From positions 62,001 to 126,000 of the forward strand of contig UBXV01000006.1 in NCBI GenBank assembly GCA_900469625.1: DNA of 64,000 bases, in the 5' to 3' direction. The stretch is from Hyphomicrobiales bacterium. GTDB lineage: Bacteria > Pseudomonadota > Alphaproteobacteria > Rhizobiales > Rhizobiaceae. Shown here piece after piece: positions 10,316 to 19,577 of this stretch. Under the pieces are notes generated by a model that worked only from the letters and a program-made list of their open reading frames with translations, ran no database searches and was not told the origin of the DNA. Within the stretch, counting starts at the first letter, position 1. The number at the start of each line of letters is the position of its first letter. The translations under genes were made by a program, and so were the position numbers.

Positions 10316-10876
10316 TCAGACCTGCATGATTTCCTTTTCCTTATCGACGAGCAAGCGGTCGATATCGGAAATCGTTTCATCGGTCATCTTTTGCACCCGC
10401 TCGGACTGAGAACGGCTGATATCCTGCCCGATGTCGCCATCCTTTTCGGCTTTTTTCAGGTCATCCATGCCATCACGGCGAACGTGACGGACGGCGACCT
10501 TGGCCTTCTCGGCGTAATCGTGTGCCACCTTAACGAGCGACTTGCGGCGCTCTTCGTTGAGCTCCGGCAGCGGAATGCGCAGGTTCTGGCCGTCGATGAT
10601 CGGGTTGAGCCCCAGGTTCGATTCGCGGATGCCGCGATCGACGGCGCCGACCATCTGCTTGTCCCAGACCGAAACGGACAGCATGCGGGGTTCCGGCACG
10701 GTGATGTTTGCCACCTGATTGAGCGGGACACGCGAGCCGTAAGCCTCAACGGTCACCGGATCGAGAACATTCGCCGACGCGCGGCCGGTGCGCAGCGATG
10801 CGATGTCGCTCTTGAATGCGGAGATCGCGCCGTCCATGCGACGCTTCAGTTCCTTCAGGTCTACACCTTCACTCAT
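10316..10876 (-). CDS. frr: Ribosome recycling factor
   Basis: 186 residues, the family's standard length. RRF, with EF-G, splits post-termination ribosomes. Recognised by [20 protein letters not shown], then [20 protein letters not shown] and the C-terminal helical segment ending in [10 protein letters not shown]. It lies 53 bases downstream of pyrH, in the classical rpsB-tsf-pyrH-frr order. Confidence 0.97.
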   Translation of the reverse strand: MSEGVDLKELKRRMDGAISAFKSDIASLRTGRASANVLDPVTVEAYGSRVPLNQVANITVPEPRMLSVSVWDKQMVGAVDRGIRESNLGLNPIIDGQNLRIPLPELNEERRKSLVKVAHDYAEKAKVAVRHVRRDGMDDLKKAEKDGDIGQDISRSQSERVQKMTDETISDIDRLLVDKEKEIMQV

Positions 10877-10929
10877 GGCTGGAAACTCCCGTTCTGTCTT
10901 TTCATCGGCCGATGGCCGTCTTGCAGCTG

Positions 10930-11652
10930 TCAGTTGTCGGTAACGATGGTGGCGCGGCCACCGCCGGTCAATATCTCGGCAAAACCGCCCTTCTCGTGGA
11001 TGGAGAAGACCACGATCGGAATTGCATTCTCGCGCGCCAGCGCCACAGCCGCCACGTCCATCACCGCAAGGCCCTTCTCGAGCACGGCGCTGTGCGTCAG
11101 GCGGTCGAAGCGTGTCGCCGTCGGGTCCTTCTTCGGATCGGCGGAGTAGATGCCGTCGACCTGGGTGCCCTTGAAAATGGCCTGCGCGCCCATTTCGGCA
11201 GCCCGCAAGGCCGCCGCAGAATCGGTTGTGAAGAACGGATTGCCGGTGCCGCCCGCAAAGATCACCACGCGCCCGAGAGAGAGATGGTAGAGGGTGGCGC
11301 GCTGCGAGAAGCTTTCGCAGATCTCCGGCATCGCGATGGCCGACAGCACCACCGTGTCGATGTCGAGCTTGCGCAGCGACGTCGCCAGCGCCAGCGCATT
11401 GATGACGGTCGCCAGCATGCCCATGTGGTCGCCGGTCACCCGGTCGCCGCCCTTGGAGGCAACGGCCACGCCGCGGAAGATGTTGCCGCCGCCAACGACG
11501 ACGCCCACTTCGACGCCCATGGCGCGCGCTTCGGCGATGTCTGCGGCGATGCGGTCTGCGACCGCCACGTCGATTCCGAAGCCCTGGCTACCCATCAGGG
11601 CTTCACCGGAGGCTTTGAGTAGAACACGCTTGTAGATTGGCTCGGCCGGCAT
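10930..11652 (-). CDS. pyrH: Uridylate kinase
   Basis: 240-residue hexameric bacterial UMP kinase of the amino-acid-kinase fold, making UDP from UMP. Motifs include [15 protein letters not shown] at the start, [13 protein letters not shown] and the D-G-I-Y-S-A-D-P segment near residue 165. Two ATG codons lie in tandem. The second (11652, MPAEPIYKR) is five bases after AGGAG and gives the standard length, so it is chosen over 11655. The 191 bases between it and tsf contain an imperfect inverted repeat (11790-11815) without a convincing U-tract. Confidence 0.96.
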   Translation of the reverse strand: MPAEPIYKRVLLKASGEALMGSQGFGIDVAVADRIAADIAEARAMGVEVGVVVGGGNIFRGVAVASKGGDRVTGDHMGMLATVINALALATSLRKLDIDTVVLSAIAMPEICESFSQRATLYHLSLGRVVIFAGGTGNPFFTTDSAAALRAAEMGAQAIFKGTQVDGIYSADPKKDPTATRFDRLTHSAVLEKGLAVMDVAAVALARENAIPIVVFSIHEKGGFAEILTGGGRATIVTDN

Positions 11653-11843
11653 CATCGCTCCTGAACAGATCGTTACGCCTGCGCACAAAGTGGCGCGCTG
11701 CGTATAAGGACATATTGCGCTACCCGGTTTCAACCGCTGCGGAGCATTTTCCGGCGGGTCCGGCGCATTGACGAAGCCGGATACACGAAGGGCACCGCGT
11801 TGTCACGCGATGCCCCAAGGTTTTCCAAACAAGGGTGAAAAAA

Positions 11844-12767
11844 TCAGCCCTTGGCGACAGCCGCAACTTCGGCTGCGAAATCGGATTCTTCCTTCTCGAC
11901 GCCTTCGCCGAGCAGAAGACGGGCCATGCCGGTCACTTGGATCGGAGCGCCAGCGAGCTTTTCAGCATCCTTGACGGCCTGGCCGACGGTGATTTCCGGG
12001 TTCATGACGAAGGCCTGCGACAGCAGGGCGACTTCTTCGAAGAACTTGCGCATGCGGCCTTCGACCATCTTTTCGATGATGTTGTCCGGCTTGCCCGAGG
12101 CGCGCGACTGTTCGATGAACACGTTGCGCTCGCGCTCGGCGACAGCGGCGTCGACTTCGTCGGCGCGGATCGCGAGCGGGTTGGTGGCAGCAATGTGCAT
12201 GGCGACCTGGCGGCCGACCGAGAACAGAACTTCCTTGTCGCCAACCGACTTCAGCGCGACGAGAACGCCGAGCTTGCCGATGCCGTCGCCGGCAGCGTTG
12301 TGGATATAGGTGGCAACGACGCCGTCTTCGACCTCGAGCAGGGCTGCGCGGCGAAGGGTCATGTTTTCGCCGATGGTGGCGATCGCGTCCTTGATGGTCT
12401 CATCGACCGACTTGCCGGTTGCCGGATAGTTGGCGTTGGCAATGGCTTCAACCGAACCGTCGGTGCCGAGCGCAACGTTGGCAACGCCGCGAACGAGTTC
12501 CTGGAAGGCTTCGTTGCGGGCAACGAAGTCGGTCTCGGAGTTGATTTCGACGACAACGGCCTTCACGCCGCCGCTGACAATACCGATGAGGCCTTCAGCA
12601 GCCGTGCGGCCGGACTTCTTGTCGGCCTTGGCGATGCCCTTGGCACGCAGCCAGTCGATCGCAGCTTCCATGTCGCCGTTGGTTTCGGCGAGCGCCTTCT
12701 TGCAGTCCATCATGCCTGCGCCGGTCTTTTCGCGCAGTTCCTTCACCATTGCTGCAGTTACACTCAT
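11844..12767 (-). CDS. tsf: Elongation factor Ts
   Basis: 307-residue guanine-nucleotide exchange factor for EF-Tu. The N-terminal UBA-like domain carries [19 protein letters not shown], the family's first signature; [11 protein letters not shown] is the second, in the core domain. Length is normal for alphaproteobacteria. It lies downstream of rpsB across a 257-base gap and upstream of pyrH. Confidence 0.97.
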   Translation of the reverse strand: MSVTAAMVKELREKTGAGMMDCKKALAETNGDMEAAIDWLRAKGIAKADKKSGRTAAEGLIGIVSGGVKAVVVEINSETDFVARNEAFQELVRGVANVALGTDGSVEAIANANYPATGKSVDETIKDAIATIGENMTLRRAALLEVEDGVVATYIHNAAGDGIGKLGVLVALKSVGDKEVLFSVGRQVAMHIAATNPLAIRADEVDAAVAERERNVFIEQSRASGKPDNIIEKMVEGRMRKFFEEVALLSQAFVMNPEITVGQAVKDAEKLAGAPIQVTGMARLLLGEGVEKEESDFAAEVAAVAKG

Positions 12768-12941
12768 CTTATTGCCTCTTTATCTGTTTGGCTGGCACGC
12801 TGCCTGCACATGGCGCGGCACCAGGAGGTGTGGCAGGGGAATGGCTTGCGTCTGTGACACTGTGATGAACGCACGCACCGCAGTCTTATCCGGGGCGCGG
12901 ATCGCCGGCCCAAGCCGCTTCATCCCTCGCTGAAAAGAACA

Positions 12942-12973
12942 AGGCCGTTCAGACTTTTCATCACAAACGGCCT
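12942..12973 (-). terminator. Hairpin between rpsB and tsf, possible attenuator
   Basis: An 8-bp perfect inverted repeat AGGCCGTT/AACGGCCT lies about 50 bases downstream of the rpsB stop. On the minus strand it is followed by TGTTCTTTTC, a poor U-tract. It could lower transcription from rpsB into tsf rather than stop it fully. The rest of the 257-base gap shows nothing I can name. Confidence 0.35.
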
Positions 12974-13024
12974 CGCCCCGATAGTAGATTGGTGCGGCGG
13001 TTATGGCCCGCCGCGCCGTCCGAA

Positions 13025-13792
13025 TCAGGCCTCGGAGGCTTCGTCGAGCGCCGGCTCGATCATAGCGTCTGCCGATGCGCCGAGATCGCGGCCCGATGCG
13101 CCCTGCTGACGAGCGATGCCGTCGATGGCTGCACGAGCAATGAGATCGCAGTAGAGAGCGATCGCACGCGAAGCGTCGTCGTTACCCGGGATCGGGTAGT
13201 CGATCTGGTCCGGATCGCAGTTGGAGTCGATAACGGCAACAACCGGGATGCCAAGACGCTTGGCTTCGTCGATTGCGATCGATTCCTTGTTGGTGTCGAT
13301 GATGAACATCAGGTCCGGTGTGCCGCCCATATCGCGGATACCGCCGAGAGCGCGGTTGAGCTTTTCGCGCTCGCGCTCAAGGTTCAGACGTTCCTTCTTC
13401 GTGAAGCCGGAGGCGTCCGAAGCGAGGATTTCGTCGAGCTTGCGCAGACGCTGGATCGAGTTCGAAATCGTCTTCCAGTTGGTCATCATGCCGCCGAGCC
13501 AGCGGGCGTTGACGTAGTACTGAGCCGAGCGCTTGGCAGCGTCAGCGATGATTTCCGAAGCCTGGCGCTTGGTGCCGACGAACAGGACGCGGCCGCCGTT
13601 GGCGACGGTGTCGCTAACGACCTGAAGGGCGCGCGAGAGCATCGGAACGGTCTGTGCGAGGTCGATGATGTGAACGTTGTTACGATCGCCGAAGATGTAC
13701 GGCTTCATCTTCGGGTTCCAGCGGTGTGTCTGGTGACCGAAGTGAATGCCAGCTTCCAGAAGCTGACGCATGCTAAAATCAGGCAATGCCAT
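13025..13792 (-). CDS. rpsB: 30S ribosomal protein S2
   Basis: 255-residue ribosomal protein S2. The start [19 protein letters not shown] at 13792 is chosen; an in-frame extension of 21 codons upstream has no S2 character. The signatures [17 protein letters not shown] and, later, [19 protein letters not shown] with [15 protein letters not shown] are intact. The C-terminus has the short alphaproteobacterial tail. It is the first gene of the rpsB-tsf-pyrH-frr series. Confidence 0.97.
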   Translation of the reverse strand: MALPDFSMRQLLEAGIHFGHQTHRWNPKMKPYIFGDRNNVHIIDLAQTVPMLSRALQVVSDTVANGGRVLFVGTKRQASEIIADAAKRSAQYYVNARWLGGMMTNWKTISNSIQRLRKLDEILASDASGFTKKERLNLEREREKLNRALGGIRDMGGTPDLMFIIDTNKESIAIDEAKRLGIPVVAVIDSNCDPDQIDYPIPGNDDASRAIALYCDLIARAAIDGIARQQGASGRDLGASADAMIEPALDEASEA

Positions 13793-13938
13793 GCCTTTTC
13801 TCCTTTTCCGGTTGAACCTCCGCGAGGCGTCGAGCTTTTCTTTCGAAAAACCCACCGGCGGAACGATCCGGATTTCTCCCGGAACATCCCATGCCTCACG
13901 TGTGGAATGGGCAGCCCCTTAACGGCAACTGCCCGACA

Positions 13939-13967
13939 AATCAAGACTTGAAGTCTCTTTTTGTCAA
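13939..13967 (-). promoter_or_regulatory. Candidate promoter for rpsB, overlapping a palindrome
   Basis: On the minus strand TTGACA (13967-13962) is followed after 17 bases by TTGATT (13944-13939), a perfect -35 with a weak -10, about 150 bases before rpsB. The spacer contains the 13-base palindrome AGACTTCAAGTCT, and outer GACAAA/TTTGTC arms extend the dyad. It might instead be a hairpin at the end of the upstream EipB-like gene. Promoter use is inferred. Confidence 0.35.
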
Positions 13968-13972
13968 ATCGA

Positions 13973-14800
13973 CTACTTGCATTCTTCCGGCTTGAAGACT
14001 TCCAGATCGGCAAGCTTGCCGCTCAGAACGAAGTCGCCGTAATCCATCGTCAGGTCGCGCGTGATGCCGTTTTCGTAGAGTTTGAACGACATACGGTAGA
14101 TCGGCAGCGCGTCGCCGCTCTTGTCGTCGTTGAAATAGGAGATGGTGACCGGCCAGTAATTTTCGGTCCCCAGCTTGCCTGCCTTGCCTGCATCCGGCTC
14201 GTCGGCCGTCGGCTTGCGCGACTTGCCGACGAAGGTCGAGGTGATCAGCGTCTTGTCGCCCGAATCGGAGCCATCGAAGATCCGGGCCTCGAACAGGCTT
14301 TCGCCCTTTTTGGCGCGGTCGATGACCTCGACCATGTGCTCGGTCGGGAAACGGCTCGCGGCCAGTTCGACCTCGCGCTTGTCCGGCGCGGTCAGCTCGA
14401 CCTTGACACCGGTTTTGTCGTCATGGGCCGTGCCGCGCACTTCCTTGTCGAGCTTCTCGTCGGTGAAGGAACGGGTCAGGAAGCGGAAGTTGCCGGACTT
14501 CATATCCTCGTAGGTGGTCGTCTGCTGGTCCGTCATACGCGTCTCTTCGCCGGTGTTGACCTGCGTGACGAAGCGGAAACTCACCGTATAGCCTTCGCAG
14601 GCCGAGCCGTTGAACTCATAGACCATCCGGCCGTACATGCCGGAAATGCCAGAGCGGTCCGACGCGTCCTTGAGTTCGAGATCGTAGACGGCGCGATGCG
14701 GAACAAGGACACTCGCGCTTCCTGTGCCTGCACCAGAAACCATCATCGCAGCGAGGCAGGCGCTGCCCAGACTTGCGCGACCGAAGCCTTTACGAAACAT
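13973..14800 (-). CDS. EipB-like cell envelope integrity protein (DUF1849)
   Basis: 275-residue exported protein. The signal peptide (MFRKGFGRASLGSACLAAMM with a cleavage region near GSASV) is followed by the segments VPHRAVYDLELKDASDRSG and YGRMVYEFNGSACEGYT, which mark the DUF1849/EipB family. Brucella EipB is a periplasmic beta-spiral protein needed for envelope integrity and has a disulfide. The two mature-domain cysteines, C68 and C274 (second from the end), are placed to form the same bond. The start at 14800 is set by the signal peptide. It is divergent from the RidA-like gene, with about 145 bases between. Confidence 0.85.
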   Translation of the reverse strand: MFRKGFGRASLGSACLAAMMVSGAGTGSASVLVPHRAVYDLELKDASDRSGISGMYGRMVYEFNGSACEGYTVSFRFVTQVNTGEETRMTDQQTTTYEDMKSGNFRFLTRSFTDEKLDKEVRGTAHDDKTGVKVELTAPDKREVELAASRFPTEHMVEVIDRAKKGESLFEARIFDGSDSGDKTLITSTFVGKSRKPTADEPDAGKAGKLGTENYWPVTISYFNDDKSGDALPIYRMSFKLYENGITRDLTMDYGDFVLSGKLADLEVFKPEECK

Positions 14801-14945
14801 CCGTTTCCTCCTGTTGGACTCGCCGGCAATGCTATAAACAAGCTTTCGGCAGAAGCGAGGCGACACCACGTCTAAATGCCGTCGCGACGCCGCGATCCGG
14901 CCTGAATGCCGGATTTTAACACAAAAGACAACAACGGAGCTTTCC

Positions 14946-15413
14946 ATGTCCGCAGAGATCGAAACGCGCCTGAAGGACCTCGGCGTCACCCTTCCCCAGG
15001 CTGCAGCCCCGGCGGCAAACTATGTGCCCTACGTCATCAGCGGCTCGATGCTCTACATCTCCGGTCAGCTGCCGATGGAAGGCGGAAAGATTGCCGTGAC
15101 CGGCCATGTCGGCAAGGACGTCGACGTTGCCGGCGCGCAGCGCGCCGCAGAACTTTGCGCGATCAACATCCTCGCGCAAGCCAAGGCTGCGCTCGGCGGC
15201 GATCTCGGCCGCATCCGCCGGTTGGTCAAGATCAACGGCTTCGTCGCCTCGACCCCGGAATTCATCGAACAGCATCTGGTCATCAACGGCGCCTCCAACC
15301 TGCTCGCCAACGTACTTGGCGAAGCCGGCAAGCATGCGCGCGCTGCCGTCGGCATGGCAGCCCTGCCCTTCAACGCCGCTGTCGAGATCGACGCGGTTAT
15401 CGAGATCGCGTGA
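14946..15413 (+). CDS. RidA/YjgF/UK114 family protein
   Basis: 155 residues, starting six bases after GGAG. It belongs to the longer YjgF-like subgroup rather than canonical RidA (about 130 residues). Typical segments are VISGSMLYISGQLPMEGGK, GAQRAAELCAINILAQAKAA and a C-terminal AAVGMAALPFNAAVEIDAV. Canonical RidA hydrolyses reactive enamines and imines; whether this subgroup does so is unknown. It starts a plus-strand run with GDPD, FemAB-like and HIT genes. Confidence 0.85.
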   Translation: MSAEIETRLKDLGVTLPQAAAPAANYVPYVISGSMLYISGQLPMEGGKIAVTGHVGKDVDVAGAQRAAELCAINILAQAKAALGGDLGRIRRLVKINGFVASTPEFIEQHLVINGASNLLANVLGEAGKHARAAVGMAALPFNAAVEIDAVIEIA

Positions 15414-15426
15414 TCGGGTGCCGGGC

Positions 15427-16152
15427 ATGACGGATCTTTCCTGGCTGAAGGCTCAGCCGATCGCCCATCGCGGCTATCACGACATGAACAAGCAGGTCTG
15501 GGAAAATACGCTTTCGGCGTTTTCCCGGGCTGCCGACGCCGGCTTCGCAATAGAATGCGACCTGCAATACACCGCCGACAGCGTGCCGGTCGTCTTTCAT
15601 GACGACGACACCGAGCGCTTGTGCGGCATCAAGGGCGATGTGCGCGCACGAACAGCCGGCGAACTCGGCCTGATGGCCATTGGCGGAACGAAGGACAAGG
15701 TGCCGACGCTGTCGCAGATGCTGCGGCTCGTCAAAGGGCGCGTGCCGCTCGTCATTGAGCTCAAGGGGCGCAAGGGCGACGACGAAGGCTTTGCCGCCGC
15801 CGTGCTTGAAACGCTCGAAGACTACAAGGGTCATGTCGCCCTGATGAGCTTCGACCATTGGCTGCTCAAGGACCTGAAGGCGCTCGACGCGCCCTACCCG
15901 CTCGGACTGACCGCCGAGGGTGCCCGGCCGGAGACTTTCTTCGTGCACGAAGAAGCCATGCAGCTCGGTCTCGACTTCATCTCCTATCACTACGGCCATC
16001 TGCCGAACTCGTTCATCACCAAGGAGCGCACGCTTGGCCGGACGATCATCACCTGGACGGTTCGCGACAGGCAGGCTGAGGAATACACCTATGCCCATGC
16101 CGACCAGATGACGTTCGAGGGGTTCGACCCGCGGGAGGCATTGATTTCCTGA
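15427..16152 (+). CDS. Glycerophosphodiester phosphodiesterase family protein
   Basis: 241-residue TIM-barrel phosphodiesterase of the GDPD family, expected to cleave glycerophosphodiesters to glycerol 3-phosphate and an alcohol. The N-terminal PIAHRGYHD contains the HRG motif. The metal-binding Glu and Asp follow in AIECDLQYTADSVPVVFHDD, then PLVIELKGRKGDD. No signal peptide is seen, so it is probably cytoplasmic. Start at 15427, 13 bases after the RidA-like gene's stop; the FemAB-like gene follows after four bases, so co-transcription is likely. Confidence 0.9.
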   Translation: MTDLSWLKAQPIAHRGYHDMNKQVWENTLSAFSRAADAGFAIECDLQYTADSVPVVFHDDDTERLCGIKGDVRARTAGELGLMAIGGTKDKVPTLSQMLRLVKGRVPLVIELKGRKGDDEGFAAAVLETLEDYKGHVALMSFDHWLLKDLKALDAPYPLGLTAEGARPETFFVHEEAMQLGLDFISYHYGHLPNSFITKERTLGRTIITWTVRDRQAEEYTYAHADQMTFEGFDPREALIS

Positions 16153-16156
16153 GCTC

Positions 16157-17344
16157 ATGTCCGACGCCGTCACCATCCGCATAGAGCAATCCTTCGCCGA
16201 GATACCGGCCGCACGCTGGAACATGCTTTCCGGCGCGGCAAAGGGACGGGACGGCGCGGTCTACAACCCGTTCGTCTCGCACGCCTATCTTTCGGCGCTG
16301 GAAGCGTCCGGCTCGGCCACCGCCAAGACCGGCTGGCTGGGGCAGCATCTGCTGATGGAGGGCGCTGGCGGAGAACTTCTCGGGGCGCTCGTTTGCTACC
16401 TCAAGAACCACAGCCAGGGCGAATATGTCTTCGACCATGGCTGGGCGGATGCATTCGAGCGCGCCGGCGGCCGCTACTACCCCAAACTTCAGGGGTCCGT
16501 TCCCTTCACGCCCGCAACCGGACCAAGGCTCCTGACGGTCTCGGGCGGCGACGGCTCACCGGTCCAGGACGGGCTTGCGGCAGGGCTGAAGGAGCTGGCG
16601 CGACGGCACGACGCCTCTTCCGCGCACGTGACTTTCGTGCCCGAGGCGGAAGTACCTGTATTCGAGCAGGCCGGCTTCCTGCACCGCACCGACCAGCAGT
16701 TCCATTTCCTCAACGAGGGCTATCGTTCGCATGACGACTTCCTGGAAACGCTGGCGTCCAGAAAGCGCAAGGCGTTGAAAAAAGAGCGCCGCGCGGCGCT
16801 CGAACATGGCATCACCATCGACTGGCTGACCGGCAGCGACCTGACGGAAGCGATCTGGGACCAGTTCTTCGCATTCTACATGGACACGGGCAGCCGCAAG
16901 TGGGGGCGCCCCTACCTCACCCGCGCCTTCTACTCGCTGATCGGCGAACGCATGGCAGATGACATCGTGCTGATCATGGCGCGACGCAACGGCCGCTACA
17001 TTGCCGGCGCCATCAATTTCATCGGTGGCGATGCGCTTTATGGCCGCCACTGGGGCTGCATCGAAGAGCATCCCTTCCTGCACTTCGAGGTCTGCTATCA
17101 CCAGGCGATCGACTTCGCGATCGCCAAGGGCCTCAAGCGCGTCGAGGCCGGCGCCCAGGGCGAGCACAAGCTCGCTCGCGGATACATGCCGGTCACCACC
17201 CACTCCGCCCACTATATCAGCCACTCCGGCCTTGCGCGTGCCGTATCGGACTACCTGGTGCGCGAGCGCAGGGACGTGGAGGAAACCTCCGCGTTTCTTG
17301 CCGAACACGGACCTTTCCGCAAAGGTGAGCGTCAGGACGATTGA
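16157..17344 (+). CDS. FemAB-like GNAT family N-acetyltransferase (DUF482)
   Basis: 395-residue protein of the DUF482/FemAB-like family ('peptidogalycan biosynthesis protein'), a double-GNAT fold. Characteristic pieces are YNPFVSHAYLSALEASGSA, the basic ASRKRKALKKERRAALEHG and EHPFLHFEVCYHQAIDFAI, then RVEAGAQGEHKLARGYMPV. The substrate is not known. It lies four bases after the GDPD gene and 43 before the HIT gene. Family assignment is fairly sure; function is open. Confidence 0.85.
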   Translation: MSDAVTIRIEQSFAEIPAARWNMLSGAAKGRDGAVYNPFVSHAYLSALEASGSATAKTGWLGQHLLMEGAGGELLGALVCYLKNHSQGEYVFDHGWADAFERAGGRYYPKLQGSVPFTPATGPRLLTVSGGDGSPVQDGLAAGLKELARRHDASSAHVTFVPEAEVPVFEQAGFLHRTDQQFHFLNEGYRSHDDFLETLASRKRKALKKERRAALEHGITIDWLTGSDLTEAIWDQFFAFYMDTGSRKWGRPYLTRAFYSLIGERMADDIVLIMARRNGRYIAGAINFIGGDALYGRHWGCIEEHPFLHFEVCYHQAIDFAIAKGLKRVEAGAQGEHKLARGYMPVTTHSAHYISHSGLARAVSDYLVRERRDVEETSAFLAEHGPFRKGERQDD

Positions 17345-17387
17345 ACCGCTCGCCGCCTTCGCCGCATACAGTCAACGAGGAAAAACT

Positions 17388-17807
17388 ATGAGCGCCTACG
17401 ACACCAACAACATCTTCGCGAAGATCCTGCGAGGCGAGATCCCGTCGCACCGGGTCTATGAAGACGATGCCACGATCGCGTTCATGGATGTGATGCCGCA
17501 GGCCGAGGGCCACATGCTCGTCGTGCCCAAAGCGCCTTCGCGCAACCTCCTGGACGCGGACCCGGCGAGCCTGCCGTCTCTCATTACCGCCGTCCAGAAA
17601 ATTGCCGTCGCCGCCAAGGAGGCTTTCGACGCCGACGGCGTGACGATCATGCAGTTCAACGAGGCGCCGGCCGGCCAGTCCGTCTTTCACCTGCACTTCC
17701 ACGTCATTCCGCGACATGACGGCGTCCCGCTGAAGCCGCATTCCGGCACGATGGAAGACGGCGCGGTGCTGGCTGCCAACGCCGAGAAGGTGCGGCAAGC
17801 GCTTTAG
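17388..17807 (+). CDS. HIT family protein
   Basis: 139-residue histidine-triad nucleotide-binding protein (HINT-like), likely a nucleoside phosphoramidate or AMP-conjugate hydrolase. The start NNIFAKILRGEIPSHRVYED is typical. The triad is in SVFHLHFHVIPRHDG (H-x-H-x-H followed by hydrophobic residues). The start at 17388 follows GAGGA. It ends a four-gene plus-strand run and is convergent with the PAP2 fragment. Confidence 0.92.
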   Translation: MSAYDTNNIFAKILRGEIPSHRVYEDDATIAFMDVMPQAEGHMLVVPKAPSRNLLDADPASLPSLITAVQKIAVAAKEAFDADGVTIMQFNEAPAGQSVFHLHFHVIPRHDGVPLKPHSGTMEDGAVLAANAEKVRQAL

Positions 17808-17813
17808 ATTCGA

Positions 17814-18167
17814 TTACTCTGCGCGCGCGCCCAAGTCCGCAAGGGTTCCCGGCGCCTGCGCCTCTGCCGTCTCAGCATGTCGCAGCCGCCGAGTTGTTGC
17901 CTTAGCCAGCCCCAGCGCCACCCCGAAGGTCGCAATACCGCCCAGGATGTCGCTGAGATGGTGACCGCCCTGGATCAGGACGGTTGGCAACATCAACACG
18001 TTCAACGTCAGCACGATAGGAAATCTCATCCGCTGGCGCGGAACGAAGCAGACCGACATGCAGGCCATGACAATGTGATACGACGGAAAGCCGATCAGAC
18101 CCAGGATGTTGCGCGGGCTCACATAGCTGACGCCTTCACGCCCGAGCCGGAGGAGACGATTTCCGGC
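17814..18167 (-). pseudogene. Truncated tandem copy of the PAP2-family gene (C-terminal fragment)
   Basis: The reading frame matches only the C-terminal third of the intact gene at 18209-19147. SPRNILGLIGFPSYHIVMAC here parallels SPRDTLGLIAFPSFHTVMAC there, and IQGGHHLSDILGG parallels IHGGHHLVDVFGG. Similarity extends 15 codons above the first usable GTG (18122): RLLRLGREGV aligns with ELKRLAQDGV of the intact protein. A TAG at 18170-18168 then closes the frame. The N-terminal membrane part is missing, so the product would lack half the active site's scaffold. It reads as the remnant of a tandem duplication with a long divergence history. Confidence 0.75.
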
Positions 18168-18208
18168 CTACGCTGCCCCGAAACCCGGAATGCGTTCCTT
18201 ACGGTTCT

Positions 18209-19147
18209 CTAGCGAACCCTGAGTTCCGATGCCGAAGGCCTCGTCATCGACCCGGCATCAAGCGAACGCAGAAGGACGCCCGAAAGGGCAAAAGCAAGCG
18301 CAAAGGCGAGCGCACCACCGAAAACATCGACGAGATGGTGTCCACCGTGAATGATGATTGCCGGAACCATCAGAATGTTGAGCAGGAGCGTCGGGACAAG
18401 CAAGACAGCAGACCGCGTCATGAACCAGAGAGACATACATGCCATCACCGTGTGGAATGATGGGAATGCGATCAGTCCGAGGGTATCACGAGGCGATAGA
18501 AACGCCACGCCATCCTGCGCGAGGCGCTTCAGCTCGGCACCGTATGCCGGGGTCACGGCCAATTGGGCGCGTTGCACGAGCTCTTCGGGCAAAACGTAGT
18601 ATGCACTCGTTCCAAAGGACGGCCAGAACGTCCAGAACAACATCGCCAGCAAAGCGCCCAAAAGCCCCGTGACGAGAAATCGATGCAATGCGCGGTCGTC
18701 ACCGACGAAGCTAAGCACCAAGATGACAATCATCATCTGCGGCAACGACGTGAAGTAGACGAAGTTCAGGACAGCCGAAAACGACGGAAAGTCTGCTACC
18801 CAATGGATCAAGCTCGGCCAGGAAAAGCCCAACATTGCGTCCGCGCGTGCCAGGGCCCCGTCGATAACAGGGAACTGGATCGGGAGCAGCAGGTAATTCA
18901 AGATTGAACCGGTGAGCGTGAACAGAACAAAGATGCCGACCGCGATTGCCGCCAAGGCCAAACGCTCGTCCTTTCGGATCACGCGATAGAACTGACCAAT
19001 AAGGATTGTCCCCACACCAATGCCGATCAGTGGCGCATATCCCGCGGCATCGACCGACACGCCCCAGAGCGCGATCAGAGATCCGTCGATGATCGCCAGC
19101 AACACGACAATCGATAGGCACAATTTTTCGGCAGGTAAAAACGTCAT
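18209..19147 (-). CDS. PAP2 (Aur1/Ipt1-like) superfamily membrane phosphatase
   Basis: 312-residue protein with about six membrane segments. It has the C-terminal phosphatase signature: the FPSFHTVMAC block, then GGHHLVDVFGG with the catalytic His and its Asp partner. The pattern suits the PAP2_3 (Aur1/Ipt1-like) branch, which acts on phospholipid or isoprenoid phosphates or transfers head groups. The substrate cannot be told. The N-terminus MTFLPAEKLCLSIVVLL runs straight into a membrane segment. A truncated copy of its 3' end lies just downstream. Confidence 0.82.
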   Translation of the reverse strand: MTFLPAEKLCLSIVVLLAIIDGSLIALWGVSVDAAGYAPLIGIGVGTILIGQFYRVIRKDERLALAAIAVGIFVLFTLTGSILNYLLLPIQFPVIDGALARADAMLGFSWPSLIHWVADFPSFSAVLNFVYFTSLPQMMIVILVLSFVGDDRALHRFLVTGLLGALLAMLFWTFWPSFGTSAYYVLPEELVQRAQLAVTPAYGAELKRLAQDGVAFLSPRDTLGLIAFPSFHTVMACMSLWFMTRSAVLLVPTLLLNILMVPAIIIHGGHHLVDVFGGALAFALAFALSGVLLRSLDAGSMTRPSASELRVR

Positions 19148-19232
19148 GACGATCCGCGCGCAAGGAGCGTCTTGTCTACCAACTTCCGTTTAACAATCGG
19201 CTAAGTGAGGCAGCTTCACGCGAAAGTAGATG

Positions 19233-19577
19233 CTAGAAGCCCAGCCACCAAAGGCCCGCAGCCAGGGCTGCGATGGTCGTCGCTATGCCAATAGCCGGCT
19301 TGCGGCCGAGCAGGAAGAACGCCGACGCACCGATCGCGACCGCGCCCAGGCGCAGCCAGAGCGGCGACTGCTCGAGCACGCCGGTCGGATAGAGAACGAG
19401 CTTGGCGATGACGGCGGCCACGAGCGCGGTCGCCACCGCCCTCACCCAGTTCAGCGCCTCGGAATCATCGCGCAGGCGGTTGCCGGCGATTACGCCCAGC
19501 CAGCGCCAGATGTCGGTCGCGAGCCAGCCAGCGATCGCGATGAAAGCGTAGGCCCACCAGCCATCCTGCCAGGTCAT
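19233..19577 (-). CDS. AzlD domain branched-chain amino acid exporter subunit
   Basis: 114-residue small membrane protein with four predicted hydrophobic segments. It has the AzlD look: an early W-rich segment (WWAYAFIAIAGWLATDIWRW), then the NWVRAVATALVAAVIAKLV stretch. AzlD pairs with AzlC (LIV-E family) to export branched-chain amino acids. It overlaps the azlC stop as ATGA, a typical two-subunit arrangement. Substrate is inferred from the family only. Confidence 0.85.
   Translation of the reverse strand: MTWQDGWWAYAFIAIAGWLATDIWRWLGVIAGNRLRDDSEALNWVRAVATALVAAVIAKLVLYPTGVLEQSPLWLRLGAVAIGASAFFLLGRKPAIGIATTIAALAAGLWWLGF

Noticed and set aside
11790-11815. Inverted repeat GGGCACCGCG/CGCGATGCCC downstream of tsf as a terminator
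   Set aside because: One mismatch and no T-tract on the minus strand; not enough to call.
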